Part shown: positions 1 through 9,091 of the stretch, piece by piece
How positions within the stretch are numbered: the first letter of the stretch is position 1
Layout: each line of letters opens with the position of its first letter
Source of the DNA: Butyrivibrio sp.
Lineage (GTDB): Bacteria; Bacillota; Clostridia; Lachnospirales; Lachnospiraceae
Length of the DNA: 64,000 bases
Direction of reading: 5' to 3'
Assembly: GCA_017620235.1 (NCBI GenBank)
Contig: JAFZQT010000047.1
Span: 62,001 to 126,000, forward strand
Notes under the pieces: model-generated
Told to the model about the DNA's origin: nothing
Database searches by the model: none
Seen by the model: only the letters and a program-made list of their open reading frames with translations
Translations under genes and position numbers: made by a program

Positions 1-616
1 TGTTTACGGAAGCAACAAAAAGATTCCTTACAGTGTGGAGGATCAGGTTGATAATCCTGTATCTCTTTATGCTGCTACAAAGAAATCAAATGAGCTTCTT
101 GCACATGCATATTCCAAGCTTTACGGGATTCCTTCAACGGGGCTTAGGTTCTTTACGGTCTATGGACCTGCGGGAAGACCGGATATGGCATACTTCGGAT
201 TTACAAATAAGCTTGTAAAGGGCGATACAATCAAGATTTTTAACTTTGGTAATTGTAAAAGAGATTTTACCTACGTTGACGACATTGTCGAGGGTATTGT
301 GAATGTTATGAAGAAATCTCCGGATGAAAATGAGAACGGAGTAAAATATAAGGTTTACAATATCGGAAATAATGATCCGGTCAATCTGTTGGACTTTGTT
401 GATATTCTTCAAAAAGAGCTTATATCTGCGGGGGTTCTTCCAAAGGACTATGATTTCGAGGCACACAAAGAGCTTGTTCCGATGCAGCCCGGTGATGTTG
501 AGATCACTTATGCTGATGTGACTGCTCTGGAAAATGATTTTGGATTTAAACCTTCTACTTCTCTTACAGAGGGACTTAGAAAATTTGCCAAGTGGTACAA
601 AGAATACTATGGTTAA
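1..616 (+). CDS. NAD-dependent epimerase, UDP-glucuronate 4-epimerase-like (5' partial)
   Basis: The 3' part of an extended short-chain dehydrogenase/reductase. The open frame runs in from the left edge (frame of base 2), so the Rossmann GxxGxxG region is outside the window. The fragment begins at VYGSNKKIPY and contains the catalytic YAATK (YxxxK) motif, followed by RFFTVYGPAGRPDMAYFGF and DFTYVDDIVEG, which are characteristic of CapI-type UDP-glucuronate 4-epimerases making UDP-galacturonate. The family is usually about 340 residues; about 204 are here. Related UDP-GlcNAc or UDP-Glc epimerases are the alternative, but the GRPDMAYF segment favours the glucuronate branch. It lies 11 bases before the next gene, probably in the same operon, and would supply a nucleotide sugar to the locus. 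Confidence 0.85.
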   Translation, partial: VYGSNKKIPYSVEDQVDNPVSLYAATKKSNELLAHAYSKLYGIPSTGLRFFTVYGPAGRPDMAYFGFTNKLVKGDTIKIFNFGNCKRDFTYVDDIVEGIVNVMKKSPDENENGVKYKVYNIGNNDPVNLLDFVDILQKELISAGVLPKDYDFEAHKELVPMQPGDVEITYADVTALENDFGFKPSTSLTEGLRKFAKWYKEYYG

Positions 617-627
617 GGATAAAGAAA

Positions 628-2172
628 ATGCTTGATTACAAGTTACCTGTTATAAAAAAGAATATCTCGTTTAAGACACTGAGCATTGTGCTAACCTGTA
701 TATATGCGTTAAGTCTGGTTCCTATGCTGGTTTTGGGTTTTTGCAATTTTCCGTCAGCGGACGATTTTTCTATGGCACTTCAGCCTCATCAGGATTTTGT
801 AAGAACGGGAAATATCTTTGTTGCACTGGTTGCTGCGATAAAAAAAGCACACTGGATTTTTTTTAATTATGAAGGTTATTATTTTTCAGCTTTTTTGACA
901 TGCTTATGTCCGGCTGTATTCAGTGAAAAACTGTATTTTTTGGTTACGGTCATTGTCATTTCAATGCTTACGTTTGGAGTTTGCTATTTTTTCAATGCGC
1001 TTTTTGTAAGGGCATGGAAGCTTGATAAGCATCTTACCAATGTTGTTTCAATGACAACACTTATAATGATGATCCAGTTTCTTAAGAATGAAGCAAGAGT
1101 GCAGGCGTTTTACTGGTGGAGTGGTGCTGTCAATTACATTTTTACTTTTGGAATGGCTTTCTTCTGGGTAGGACTTATTATCAGAACTCTTTATGAAGAA
1201 AATGAAAAGGCATGCAAAAAGCATTTTATCTGGGCGTGCATTTTGGCATTTCCTATGGGCGGTGCCAATTATATGTCTGCGCTTGAACTTGCGATTCTGA
1301 TGGTACTTCTCATCTTTATATGTGTGATGAACAGGTTTTCTAAGATAGTAATTGAAGATCTTGGAGATATCGGTAAAAAATATGTAAAGCTCATATGGAT
1401 TCCTGCTGTTATCAACCTGATAGGCTTTGTGATGAGCATCACAGCTCCCGGGTTGAAATACAGAAAAGCGGAAACTGAGGGATTTTCACCGATAAAATCT
1501 GTTTTGCTGTCTTTATATGGCACATTTGATAATGTTATAGATAAGATGGCAAGATGGGAGACGTTTGTTGTTTTGCTGTTTCTTATTCCGGTATTATGGA
1601 AGCTTTCGGAAGGGCTTAAGAATAAGCTTCGTCATCCCGTTGTTTTTACAATATTTGCTTATGGTATGGTGTCATCAAATATGACGCCGCTTTATTACGG
1701 TGTAGGAAACTTGGATTCCGGAAGAGTAATAGTACTTGCATGGATGGAATTTGTGTTTTTTGCGGTTATGGCTGAATTCTACATTATTGCCTGGGTTAGA
1801 GGTTTTTTTAAGCAAAATGGGAATACGGGTGAAAATTCCTTTTCATGGGAAGCTTCAGCGGCTATTATGTTTATTGCAGGAATTCTTGTATTTGGTTCTG
1901 TACTTTGTGTTGTTCCAAGTCCGCATTATTATTGCTCGACTGAGGCATTGTATGAGCTTGTATCGGGAAATGCTGCGCGGTATAAGGCAGAGAATGAAGA
2001 AAGACTTAGGATTTTACACGATAAAACTATCAAAGATGCAGTTTTGAAGCCTCATAAGAGTAGGCCTACGCTGCTTTTTAACGAGGATATAGCACAGAAT
2101 CCTAATCAATGGATAAACGGTGCAATGGCTAGTTATTACGAGAAGGATAGTTTGACGCTTTCAAAGGAGTGA
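628..2172 (+). CDS. Polytopic membrane protein, DUF6056-like
   Basis: A 514-residue protein with many hydrophobic segments (about 10-12) and a short hydrophilic C-terminus. The ATG at 628 is chosen because it follows an AAGGAT SD; the frame stays open 12 codons further up, but that would overlap the epimerase. Near the N-terminus, just after the first membrane span, it has PSADDFSM, an acidic pair where GT-C glycosyltransferases carry metal-binding acidic residues. Later it has FYWWSGAVNY and a TAPG motif. The same three landmarks occur in the gene at 32741, so the two are paralogues of what I recognise as the DUF6056 type. A lipid-linked-sugar-dependent glycosyltransferase is plausible but not shown. 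Confidence 0.7.
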   Translation: MLDYKLPVIKKNISFKTLSIVLTCIYALSLVPMLVLGFCNFPSADDFSMALQPHQDFVRTGNIFVALVAAIKKAHWIFFNYEGYYFSAFLTCLCPAVFSEKLYFLVTVIVISMLTFGVCYFFNALFVRAWKLDKHLTNVVSMTTLIMMIQFLKNEARVQAFYWWSGAVNYIFTFGMAFFWVGLIIRTLYEENEKACKKHFIWACILAFPMGGANYMSALELAILMVLLIFICVMNRFSKIVIEDLGDIGKKYVKLIWIPAVINLIGFVMSITAPGLKYRKAETEGFSPIKSVLLSLYGTFDNVIDKMARWETFVVLLFLIPVLWKLSEGLKNKLRHPVVFTIFAYGMVSSNMTPLYYGVGNLDSGRVIVLAWMEFVFFAVMAEFYIIAWVRGFFKQNGNTGENSFSWEASAAIMFIAGILVFGSVLCVVPSPHYYCSTEALYELVSGNAARYKAENEERLRILHDKTIKDAVLKPHKSRPTLLFNEDIAQNPNQWINGAMASYYEKDSLTLSKE

Positions 2173-2179
2173 GTATTAT

Positions 2180-2599
2180 ATGAAAAGTGACTTTGAGGAG
2201 AACTACAAGGTTATTGAATTTAAAGAATACGGTGATGAAAAGGGAAACCTTGTAGTTGCTGAAGGGTCCGGATTTGACATTCCTTTTGATATCAGAAGGG
2301 TTTTCTATATTTACGGATCTGACAGAGATATCAAGAGGGGCAATCATGCCAACAGATACACAAAATTTGTGCTTATAAATGTAAGCGGAAGCAGTAAAGT
2401 TCTGATAGATGACGGCAATAAGAGAGAAGTTGTAGTTCTTGACAGACCAAGAATGGGGCTTTATCTGGGGCCGATGGTATGGAAAGAAATGTATGATTTT
2501 TCTCCAGATTCGGTTCTTTTGTGCCTTGCAAGTGAGCATTACATCGAAAGCGAGTATATTCGTGATTATGATGAATTTAAAAAAGAAATTAATGGGTAA
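2180..2599 (+). CDS. fdtA: dTDP-4-keto-6-deoxyglucose 3,4-ketoisomerase (FdtA/QdtA-like, WxcM cupin)
   Basis: A 139-residue single-domain cupin that matches FdtA/QdtA over its full length. Recognisable pieces are IPFDIRRVFYIYG, RGNHANRYTKFVLINVSG, GLYLGPMVWKEMYDFSPDSVLLCLAS and YIRDYDEF. FdtA moves the keto group of dTDP-4-keto-6-deoxyglucose (the RmlB product, encoded at 41464) from C4 to C3, so that an aminotransferase can add the amine. That enzyme is two genes downstream (3552). An AAAGGAG SD precedes the ATG. The second His of the family's HAH signature is Asn here (HAN), as in some clostridial WxcM proteins from memory, so substrate or stereochemistry may differ from characterised FdtA. 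The symbol is given by homology only. Confidence 0.82.
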   Translation: MKSDFEENYKVIEFKEYGDEKGNLVVAEGSGFDIPFDIRRVFYIYGSDRDIKRGNHANRYTKFVLINVSGSSKVLIDDGNKREVVVLDRPRMGLYLGPMVWKEMYDFSPDSVLLCLASEHYIESEYIRDYDEFKKEING

Positions 2600-2607
2600 A
2601 AGATATT

Positions 2608-3549
2608 ATGAGTAAACTTTCTATTGTTATTCCGGTTTATTACAATTCAGATACGCTAGAGCTTTTATATGATGATCTTAAAGAGAAAGTTCTTGGAAAG
2701 CTTGAAGCGTATGAGATTGTGTTTGTTGATGACGGTTCGGGTGACAATTCCTGGGAGATTATCAATAAGATTGCTGCTAAGGACAAGAATGTCGTAGCAA
2801 CAAAGCTCTCAAGGAATTTTGGTGAACATGCGGCGCTCCTTGCGGGATTGTCTGTATGTACAGGTGACTGTGCAGTTACCAAGCAGGCGGATCTTCAGGA
2901 GGATTCATCACTTATTCTTGATATGTATGAGAGCTGGAAACGAGGCAATAAGGTCGTTCTCGCAATCAGAGGTTCAAGAGATGAGAACGCCGTTAAGAAG
3001 TTTTTTGCAGGATGTTACTACTGGCTTGTAAGAAAGACTATCAACAAGGATATGCCACAGGGCGGATGTGACTGCTATCTTGTAGACAGACAGGTTATCA
3101 AAGTACTTGAGATGATGGATGAAAAGAACTCATCTCTTACTCTTCAGGTTATGTGGGTTGGTTTTAAATCAGAAAAGATTTATTTCCACAGAAAAGACAG
3201 AGAAATAGGTAAATCGCGCTGGACTCTCGGAAAGAAGATAAAGCTTGTTGTAGATTCAATGATGAGTTTTTCATATTTCCCGATAAGATGCATGGCGACA
3301 GTTGGATTTATATCGGCACTTGCGTCGCTGGTCGGCATAATAATGGCAATAAAAGAAAAAGTTACAACAGGAACTCCTATACCGGGATATGCATCACTTA
3401 TGTGTGTCGTTTTGTTGGGATTCGGACTTGTTTTCATCATGTTATCAATGCTTGGAGAATATATATGGCGCACGCTTGAGGAATCTCGTAAACGCCCTCC
3501 TTTTATTATCGATGAAGTACATCGTTCAGGAAACAATGAGGAGAAATAA
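2608..3549 (+). CDS. GT2 glycosyltransferase, polyprenyl-phosphate type (GtrB/DPM1-like)
   Basis: A 313-residue protein with an N-terminal GT-A domain ([12 protein letters not shown], then [15 protein letters not shown]), a KQADLQED acidic motif at the metal site, and two C-terminal transmembrane helices (about residues 230-255 and 265-290). This is the GtrB/ArnC/DPM1 architecture, which transfers a sugar from a nucleotide donor to undecaprenyl phosphate on the inner membrane face. It lies between the ketoisomerase and the aminotransferase genes, so its donor could be the dTDP-amino sugar they make (inference). The gene starts 8 bases after the previous stop and ends 2 bases before the next start. 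Confidence 0.88.
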   Translation: MSKLSIVIPVYYNSDTLELLYDDLKEKVLGKLEAYEIVFVDDGSGDNSWEIINKIAAKDKNVVATKLSRNFGEHAALLAGLSVCTGDCAVTKQADLQEDSSLILDMYESWKRGNKVVLAIRGSRDENAVKKFFAGCYYWLVRKTINKDMPQGGCDCYLVDRQVIKVLEMMDEKNSSLTLQVMWVGFKSEKIYFHRKDREIGKSRWTLGKKIKLVVDSMMSFSYFPIRCMATVGFISALASLVGIIMAIKEKVTTGTPIPGYASLMCVVLLGFGLVFIMLSMLGEYIWRTLEESRKRPPFIIDEVHRSGNNEEK

Positions 3550-3551
3550 GT

Positions 3552-4688
3552 GTGGAAAAGATAATGCAAGGTCGCATGGACCGTGGATATTTCAGATACC
3601 AAAAAGAATATGAGGAAAAGGCTCTCGAGGTACTTCGCTCGGGATGGTACATCCTTGGAAAAGAAGTTGAGAAATTTGAGGAAGAGTTTGCCTCTTATGT
3701 AGGAACGAAGTATTCTGTCGGTGTTGCGAACGGACTTGACGCTCTATGGCTTGCTTTCAGAGTGCTTGGAATCGGAAAAGGCGATGAAGTTATCGTTCAG
3801 GGCAATACTTATATTGCGAGTGTTATGGGAATAACCATAAACGATGCAACGCCTGTGTTTGTTGAACCTGATGAGCATTACCAGATTGGTGCCGATAAGA
3901 TTGAAGAGAAGATAACAGATAAAACTAAAGCTGTTTTGGTGGTTCATCTCTATGGCCATGCCGCAAATATGGATAAGATATGTGCTATATGCAAGAAACA
4001 TAATCTTAAGCTTGTTGAGGACTGCGCACAGTCTCATGGCGCTATGTACAACGATAAGATGACAGGATCTTTCGGCGATATAGGATGCTTTTCTTTTTAT
4101 CCCTCAAAAAACATGGGTGCTTATGGAGATGCCGGTGCCATAACAACAGATGATCCGGAGCTCGCAAGGCTTGTTAAGATATACAGAAATTACGGAAGTG
4201 AGAAGCGTTATTACAACATGGTTGTTGGCGCAAACTCAAGACTTGATGAACTTCAGGCAGGGCTTCTCAGAGTTAAACTGACTCATATGGATGAGATAAC
4301 TAAGGAAAGAGAAAACCTTGCAAATTACTATTCTGCCTGTATCGATAATGCTAAGGTGATAAAGCCTTCCGTTGCGGATAATGCAACTTGTGTATGGCAT
4401 CAGTTTGTTCTTAGGGTTCCTACAGAGGACGCGGGAGAAAACGGCAAGACAGCATCTTCTGAGCGTGACAGATTCAGACAGTATCTTGAGGACAACGGTA
4501 TCATGACTTTGATACATTATCCGATCCCGCCTCACATGGCACAGGCATATGAGTATCTTAATGTGCCTGAGGGAAGCCTTCCCATCACTGAGCGTTTTGC
4601 ATCGGAAGTAATATCGCTTCCTATGTATACAGGACTTACACGAGATGAGCAGGACAGAGTCATTGCCTGCGTAAATTCCTTTAAATGA
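3552..4688 (+). CDS. fdtB: DegT/DnrJ/EryC1/StrS sugar aminotransferase (FdtB-like)
   Basis: A 378-residue PLP-dependent aminotransferase of the VioA/ArnB/FdtB fold. Visible motifs are [62 protein letters not shown] and [16 protein letters not shown], in which the Lys of PSKNMG is the PLP Schiff-base residue. I chose the GTG at 3552 because GAGGAG ends 8 bases upstream; an in-frame ATG at 3564 is the alternative. With the FdtA-like isomerase it would give a dTDP-3-amino-3,6-dideoxyhexose. No FdtC/QdtC-type N-acetyltransferase is visible in the window, so acetylation, if it happens, is encoded elsewhere. Confidence 0.88.
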   Translation: MEKIMQGRMDRGYFRYQKEYEEKALEVLRSGWYILGKEVEKFEEEFASYVGTKYSVGVANGLDALWLAFRVLGIGKGDEVIVQGNTYIASVMGITINDATPVFVEPDEHYQIGADKIEEKITDKTKAVLVVHLYGHAANMDKICAICKKHNLKLVEDCAQSHGAMYNDKMTGSFGDIGCFSFYPSKNMGAYGDAGAITTDDPELARLVKIYRNYGSEKRYYNMVVGANSRLDELQAGLLRVKLTHMDEITKERENLANYYSACIDNAKVIKPSVADNATCVWHQFVLRVPTEDAGENGKTASSERDRFRQYLEDNGIMTLIHYPIPPHMAQAYEYLNVPEGSLPITERFASEVISLPMYTGLTRDEQDRVIACVNSFK

Positions 4689-4703
4689 CGGAGTAGAGTA
4701 TAG

Positions 4704-5951
4704 ATGAAGAAAGAACTTGCATTGGACAAACTTATAAGAAATCTTATAGATAAGTATTTATTCGAGATTGCAATCGGATTACTTATTATTATTTCTGTAT
4801 TTATAAGGTATAAACTTGCTCCCAATACAGAGCTTTCTCCCGATTATGATTTTTATTATAGAGAATGGGTTGAGTTTTACAGACAAAACGGTATTATCAA
4901 GGGACTTTCAAATGCTCCCGGAGATTATTATGTGCCGTTTAATGTAATATATGCACTGTGTTCACTTCTTCCTTGCGAAGCGTGGGTACCGCTCAGCATC
5001 GTTCCTGCAATATGCGAACTGATTTCAGCGTTTTTTATCTATAAGATATTTTATCTTCTTACAGGAAAAAAACGCTGCTCTCTTTTTATCGGTGTTATGA
5101 CGTTGTATCTTCCTTTTGTTATTTTCAACGGAGCATTATGGAAACAGGTTGATGCGGTATATACATGCTTTTTGATGATTGCAATGTATAAGCTTTTAAA
5201 GCACCGGTACAGAACTTCTCTGATATGGTATTCTATTGCTTTTGCTTTTAAACTTCAGGCAATATTATTCCTGCCGCTTTATCTGATAATTTATATTACA
5301 GGCGGATATAAAGGTGCCGTTGAAGAGGGAAAAGAACTTTCGCAAAAGAACGGTTTTAGTATTCTGGAGTTTTTCTGGATTCCCTTTGTATATCTTGTAG
5401 CCGGGCTTCCGGAAGTTCTTGCAAAGCATGGACTTAGAGCAACTTATTTCGCTTATCTTGATCAGACAGCTGAACTTGATTCCGAAGGTTATGGAATGGT
5501 ATCTTTTTTCCCAAATATATATAACTGGGGATTTGATGATCATTACAAGCTCCTTTCAACAGCGGCAGTTATGGTACTTGCGGCTATACTTGTAGTTATA
5601 GCGGTCTTCTGTTACAGATTCAGAGAAAAGATTGACAGAAATTTAGTTCTATACATTGCCATATGGACAGCATGGACGTGCGTTGTTTTTCTTCCGGGGA
5701 TGCATGAGAGATATGATTATGCTATGCTTATTCTTCTTACGCCGTTTGCAATCATGATAAGGAAGAAGATATTGCCTTTTATGGTAATTGCAAATATCTG
5801 CTCTTTCATAGTGTATGGTATGACGCTGTTTCATGCACAGGATGTATTTAGTATTGCTTATGTTTCGGTGTTTTACGTGGCTTCATATTTGTTTGTTACC
5901 GTTGATATAGTTAGACTTTTGTACGGAGGTGACGAAATAAGTGAAGCTTAA
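4704..5951 (+). CDS. GT-C membrane glycosyltransferase, Gpi18/mannosyltransferase-like
   Basis: A 415-residue polytopic protein with about 10 hydrophobic segments. After the first span it has SPDYDFYYREWVEFYRQNG and LSNAPGDYYVPFN, and near the C-terminus FLPGMHERYDYAMLILLTP. The HERYDY signature and the acidic first external loop are hallmarks of Gpi18-like (PIG-V-like) GT-C enzymes, which use polyprenyl-phosphate sugars on the outer membrane face. The sugar and acceptor cannot be read from the sequence. The stop overlaps the next GTG start by 11 bases, which implies translational coupling. Confidence 0.75.
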   Translation: MKKELALDKLIRNLIDKYLFEIAIGLLIIISVFIRYKLAPNTELSPDYDFYYREWVEFYRQNGIIKGLSNAPGDYYVPFNVIYALCSLLPCEAWVPLSIVPAICELISAFFIYKIFYLLTGKKRCSLFIGVMTLYLPFVIFNGALWKQVDAVYTCFLMIAMYKLLKHRYRTSLIWYSIAFAFKLQAILFLPLYLIIYITGGYKGAVEEGKELSQKNGFSILEFFWIPFVYLVAGLPEVLAKHGLRATYFAYLDQTAELDSEGYGMVSFFPNIYNWGFDDHYKLLSTAAVMVLAAILVVIAVFCYRFREKIDRNLVLYIAIWTAWTCVVFLPGMHERYDYAMLILLTPFAIMIRKKILPFMVIANICSFIVYGMTLFHAQDVFSIAYVSVFYVASYLFVTVDIVRLLYGGDEISEA

Positions 5952-7473
5952 AAAAGCCTTTAATATGGCAGTCTGTTTATGCCTTCTTATTGGGGCAGTA
6001 CTTATCCTTGGTTTTAGTTTTTTTACAACGATATATTACAAGATGCATCAGGAGAACGATAAGCCGTATTATGGAAGAGAAAATATACCGCTTCTTGTAT
6101 TGTTCGTTGGATTGAGCCTGCTTATATTTTATCTGTTAAAGAAAAAAGAGGTATTTAAAAACAAAAAAGTAGTGCCGGTCGGACTTCTTTTTTGCCTTTT
6201 ATATTGTTTGATGTTGATCTTTTCAATCAGACCTCTACCTGTCAACGATGCAGAGCTTTTGGATGAGATTATGAGGAGGTTTGCTGACGGGGATTATTCG
6301 GCTTTGTTGAAACCCGGAGGATATCTGTACATCTGGCCTTTTCAGCTTGGGTATACGCTTTTTGGCGAGATGATGAATGCAGTATTTGGCCCGGGAAATT
6401 ATCTTGCATGGAATCTGGTTCAGCTAGTATCTACTTTTATAACGATGTGGCTTCTTAATAAAATCTGCATGGAATGTTTTGATGATCCCGAAATTTGTGG
6501 GATAATGTCGTTTTTATCGATGGGGGCACTTTTTTTCTATAATTATGTGACTGTTATTTACGGTGATATTCTCAGTATGGCACCGCAGACTCTGGCTCTG
6601 TATCTTATGATAAGATACCTGAAAACAGGGGAGCAGAGGTATGGACTTGGATCGGGGCTGTCTGTTTCTTTGGCGGTCATGCTAAAAACTAATTGTGAAA
6701 TTGCTGTTATTGCGCTTATAATGATACTGTTTATTAATGGTATCGGCAATGATGATAGTAAGGTAAAACTAAAGAACAGAATAATCGTTGCGATATGTAT
6801 GCTCGTTTTTGTGTTCGGGCAAAAGGCATATGTGAACAATCATTATATGAAGGTTACAGGGATTGCGGAAATACCTAAAGGTAGTCCTTCTGTGTCGCAT
6901 ATAGCCATGGGACTTCAGGATGAAGGCGGGCTTGAGCCGGGATGGTTTAATCGCTACAATTACGATGTTTTTGATAAAAATGGTTATGATACGGAGCTTA
7001 CCAAGAAAGAGGCAACTGAAGAGATAAATAGAAGACTTGACTTATTTATCCACCATCCTTTTTATGCGGGTAAGTTTTTTGTAAGAAAATTCCTTAGTCA
7101 GTGGGCGGATCCGGTTTGTATCTCAACTCAAAATCTTGATTATGTGAGCAGGCACCATGAAGTTTCGCCGCTTGGGATGTCCATTGTATTTGGGGCGGGA
7201 AGTACTGTTATATCTTGGGTTATGAATGTTTTTATGACGCTTTGTTATTTGGGCGTAGTGGTATATCTTATAGAAGTTCTGAGGAAAAGGCATATTTCGG
7301 ATTACGAGATGCTGATGTTACTGTTAATTTTTGGTGGAATGGTTTTCCACGAATTTTGGGAAGGGTCCTCACGCTATGCAATGAGATATTACATTTATCA
7401 GCTTCCTTTTGCTGCGTGCGGATTAAAGGTGCTACTTGGAATTATTTATGAATATAAACTCAAAAAAATATGA
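5941..7473 (+). CDS. Polytopic membrane protein, PMT/GT39-like glycosyltransferase candidate
   Basis: A 510-residue protein with 11-13 predicted membrane spans. The GTG start at 5941 has GGAGGT 10 bases upstream, inside the end of the previous gene. The first long loop contains RPLPVNDAELLDEIMRRFADG and GGYLYIWPFQLGYTLFGE, with an acidic pair where PMT-family enzymes place metal-binding residues. A large external segment (about residues 300-380) includes HIAMGLQDEGGLEPGW and SRYAMRYYIYQLPF near the end. It resembles the GT39/PMT_2-like proteins of Firmicutes glycan loci. Function as a glycosyltransferase is inferred from fold and context. Confidence 0.65.
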   Translation: MKLKKAFNMAVCLCLLIGAVLILGFSFFTTIYYKMHQENDKPYYGRENIPLLVLFVGLSLLIFYLLKKKEVFKNKKVVPVGLLFCLLYCLMLIFSIRPLPVNDAELLDEIMRRFADGDYSALLKPGGYLYIWPFQLGYTLFGEMMNAVFGPGNYLAWNLVQLVSTFITMWLLNKICMECFDDPEICGIMSFLSMGALFFYNYVTVIYGDILSMAPQTLALYLMIRYLKTGEQRYGLGSGLSVSLAVMLKTNCEIAVIALIMILFINGIGNDDSKVKLKNRIIVAICMLVFVFGQKAYVNNHYMKVTGIAEIPKGSPSVSHIAMGLQDEGGLEPGWFNRYNYDVFDKNGYDTELTKKEATEEINRRLDLFIHHPFYAGKFFVRKFLSQWADPVCISTQNLDYVSRHHEVSPLGMSIVFGAGSTVISWVMNVFMTLCYLGVVVYLIEVLRKRHISDYEMLMLLLIFGGMVFHEFWEGSSRYAMRYYIYQLPFAACGLKVLLGIIYEYKLKKI

Positions 7474-9064
7474 TACTCCGGATGAGAGAAGGGACGGACT
7501 TTTTGCTTTTGTATGGAGTCTTATAACGAGTGTAGTGATAATGACTATATGCTCGAAATCCTCCTTTCTTTATCCTTTTAATTTATGGGACGATGCGAAC
7601 AGTTATTTTACTGTCGGAAAGAGCATGACCAGTGGTATGGTGCCGTACAGGGATCTTTTTGACCAGAAAGGAATCTTTCAGTACAGCATATACATGGTAG
7701 CTTCTTTAATCTCAAGAACTACATTTCTTGGCGTATACGTCATGGAGATAATTGCATGTGCTATGGCTCTTTTTGCTGCGTTCAGGATCATGCAGTTGTA
7801 CTTGAGATCGGTGTCTATGCCCTATATTCTTACACCGGTTGTTGGAATGATCATCTATACATCCAAGTGTTTTTACTGGGGCGGAAGCGCGGAGGAGTTT
7901 CTTTTCCCGTTTATAATGTGGGGAATGTATATTTCGCTGAGGCACTTTAGAGAGAATTATCCTGAGCCCATGAGATACAAATGGGTGCTTGCAGGAGGAA
8001 TCCTTGCAGGATTTGTTTTTCATATCAAGTTTAATTCGTTGGGATTTTTCTTTGCATGGATGGCAATGGTGTTCTTTGCGGATATTATTGGAGCAAAGGC
8101 TGTTAAAAAAGCTTTTGTGAGCTGTGTTGTTTTCTTGACCGGAATGGCAACGACATTTATTCCGGGACTTATATATTTTGGGATAAATAATGCAATCTTC
8201 GACTGGGGACGAGTATATATCTACGAAAATGTTTTCGGATATTCAAAAAAACTTACCTTTGGCGAGAGAATTGCCTGTATTTATGACAAGATGACCGACC
8301 ACATGTACGACAATAAATTGGTATATTTGACTATTTTTATCGGTGCGTTATACTTTACTGTGGCTCTTGTATTTTCTTTTGTTCCGGAAGATAAATACAA
8401 GATTATAAAAAGAGATATAGTTGTAATTCCGCTCAAAGTTGTGGAATATGTTAATATAGCTATGCTTTTGGGATTCCTGATTTTGATCATTTTCATCGGA
8501 GGAGTCAGCATAACATATTATCCGTTCCCGATTAATGGATTTGTGGTGTTTGGAGCGATAGCGATCGGTTATATGCTTGAGGGATTGTATCTAAAGCTTA
8601 GACGCGTTGGATTCAAGGATGAGCTTACAAGACTGACAAGTGCTGTTATGCTATCGATGTTACTCATAACAGGAATTACCGAGTATTGTATCTCACCCAA
8701 TGTTCCGTATATGAAATATGCAAAAGATGACCTTTGGCTCTATCATTTCCGTGATTATATAAAGGCTAGCGGGATAGAGAATCCTAAGATCATAAATGAG
8801 AATGGTTTTGATGCGGGGCTTTATACAGTGACTGATACGTTACCTGTATGCTACTTTTTCCAGACACAGACAGTTAATGAAGAAAGTATGCAAAAAGTTC
8901 TTGAGGAACAAAAAAGGTTCACTCATGAGAAAATTGTAGATTTTGTGATTTCTGTCCGCATACCGGCGGAGGGCGTAGATGATTACGACCTTGTTCTTCA
9001 GGAGGATTACATTACTCCCGATGAGGAAACCACATATTATCTTTATCAGAAAAAAGCTGAGTGA
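7448..9064 (+). CDS. GT-C membrane glycosyltransferase, PMT_2-like
   Basis: A 538-residue protein with multiple membrane spans. The ATG at 7448 is chosen with TTGGA 7 bases upstream; a TTG at 7436 is an alternative. Either start overlaps the previous gene. The N-terminal external loop reads NLWDDANSYFTVGKSM, then VPYRDLFDQKGIFQYSIYM. The DD pair and the YRDxFDQKG motif are typical of PMT_2-type GT-C enzymes. A hydrophilic C-terminal domain of about 100 residues (roughly 430-538) is probably extracytoplasmic. It belongs to the run of GT-C-like genes between 4704 and 11927. Confidence 0.75.
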   Translation: MNINSKKYDTPDERRDGLFAFVWSLITSVVIMTICSKSSFLYPFNLWDDANSYFTVGKSMTSGMVPYRDLFDQKGIFQYSIYMVASLISRTTFLGVYVMEIIACAMALFAAFRIMQLYLRSVSMPYILTPVVGMIIYTSKCFYWGGSAEEFLFPFIMWGMYISLRHFRENYPEPMRYKWVLAGGILAGFVFHIKFNSLGFFFAWMAMVFFADIIGAKAVKKAFVSCVVFLTGMATTFIPGLIYFGINNAIFDWGRVYIYENVFGYSKKLTFGERIACIYDKMTDHMYDNKLVYLTIFIGALYFTVALVFSFVPEDKYKIIKRDIVVIPLKVVEYVNIAMLLGFLILIIFIGGVSITYYPFPINGFVVFGAIAIGYMLEGLYLKLRRVGFKDELTRLTSAVMLSMLLITGITEYCISPNVPYMKYAKDDLWLYHFRDYIKASGIENPKIINENGFDAGLYTVTDTLPVCYFFQTQTVNEESMQKVLEEQKRFTHEKIVDFVISVRIPAEGVDDYDLVLQEDYITPDEETTYYLYQKKAE

Positions 9065-9091
9065 TCGGCTAAGTAGTAAGGAGATTTTTCG

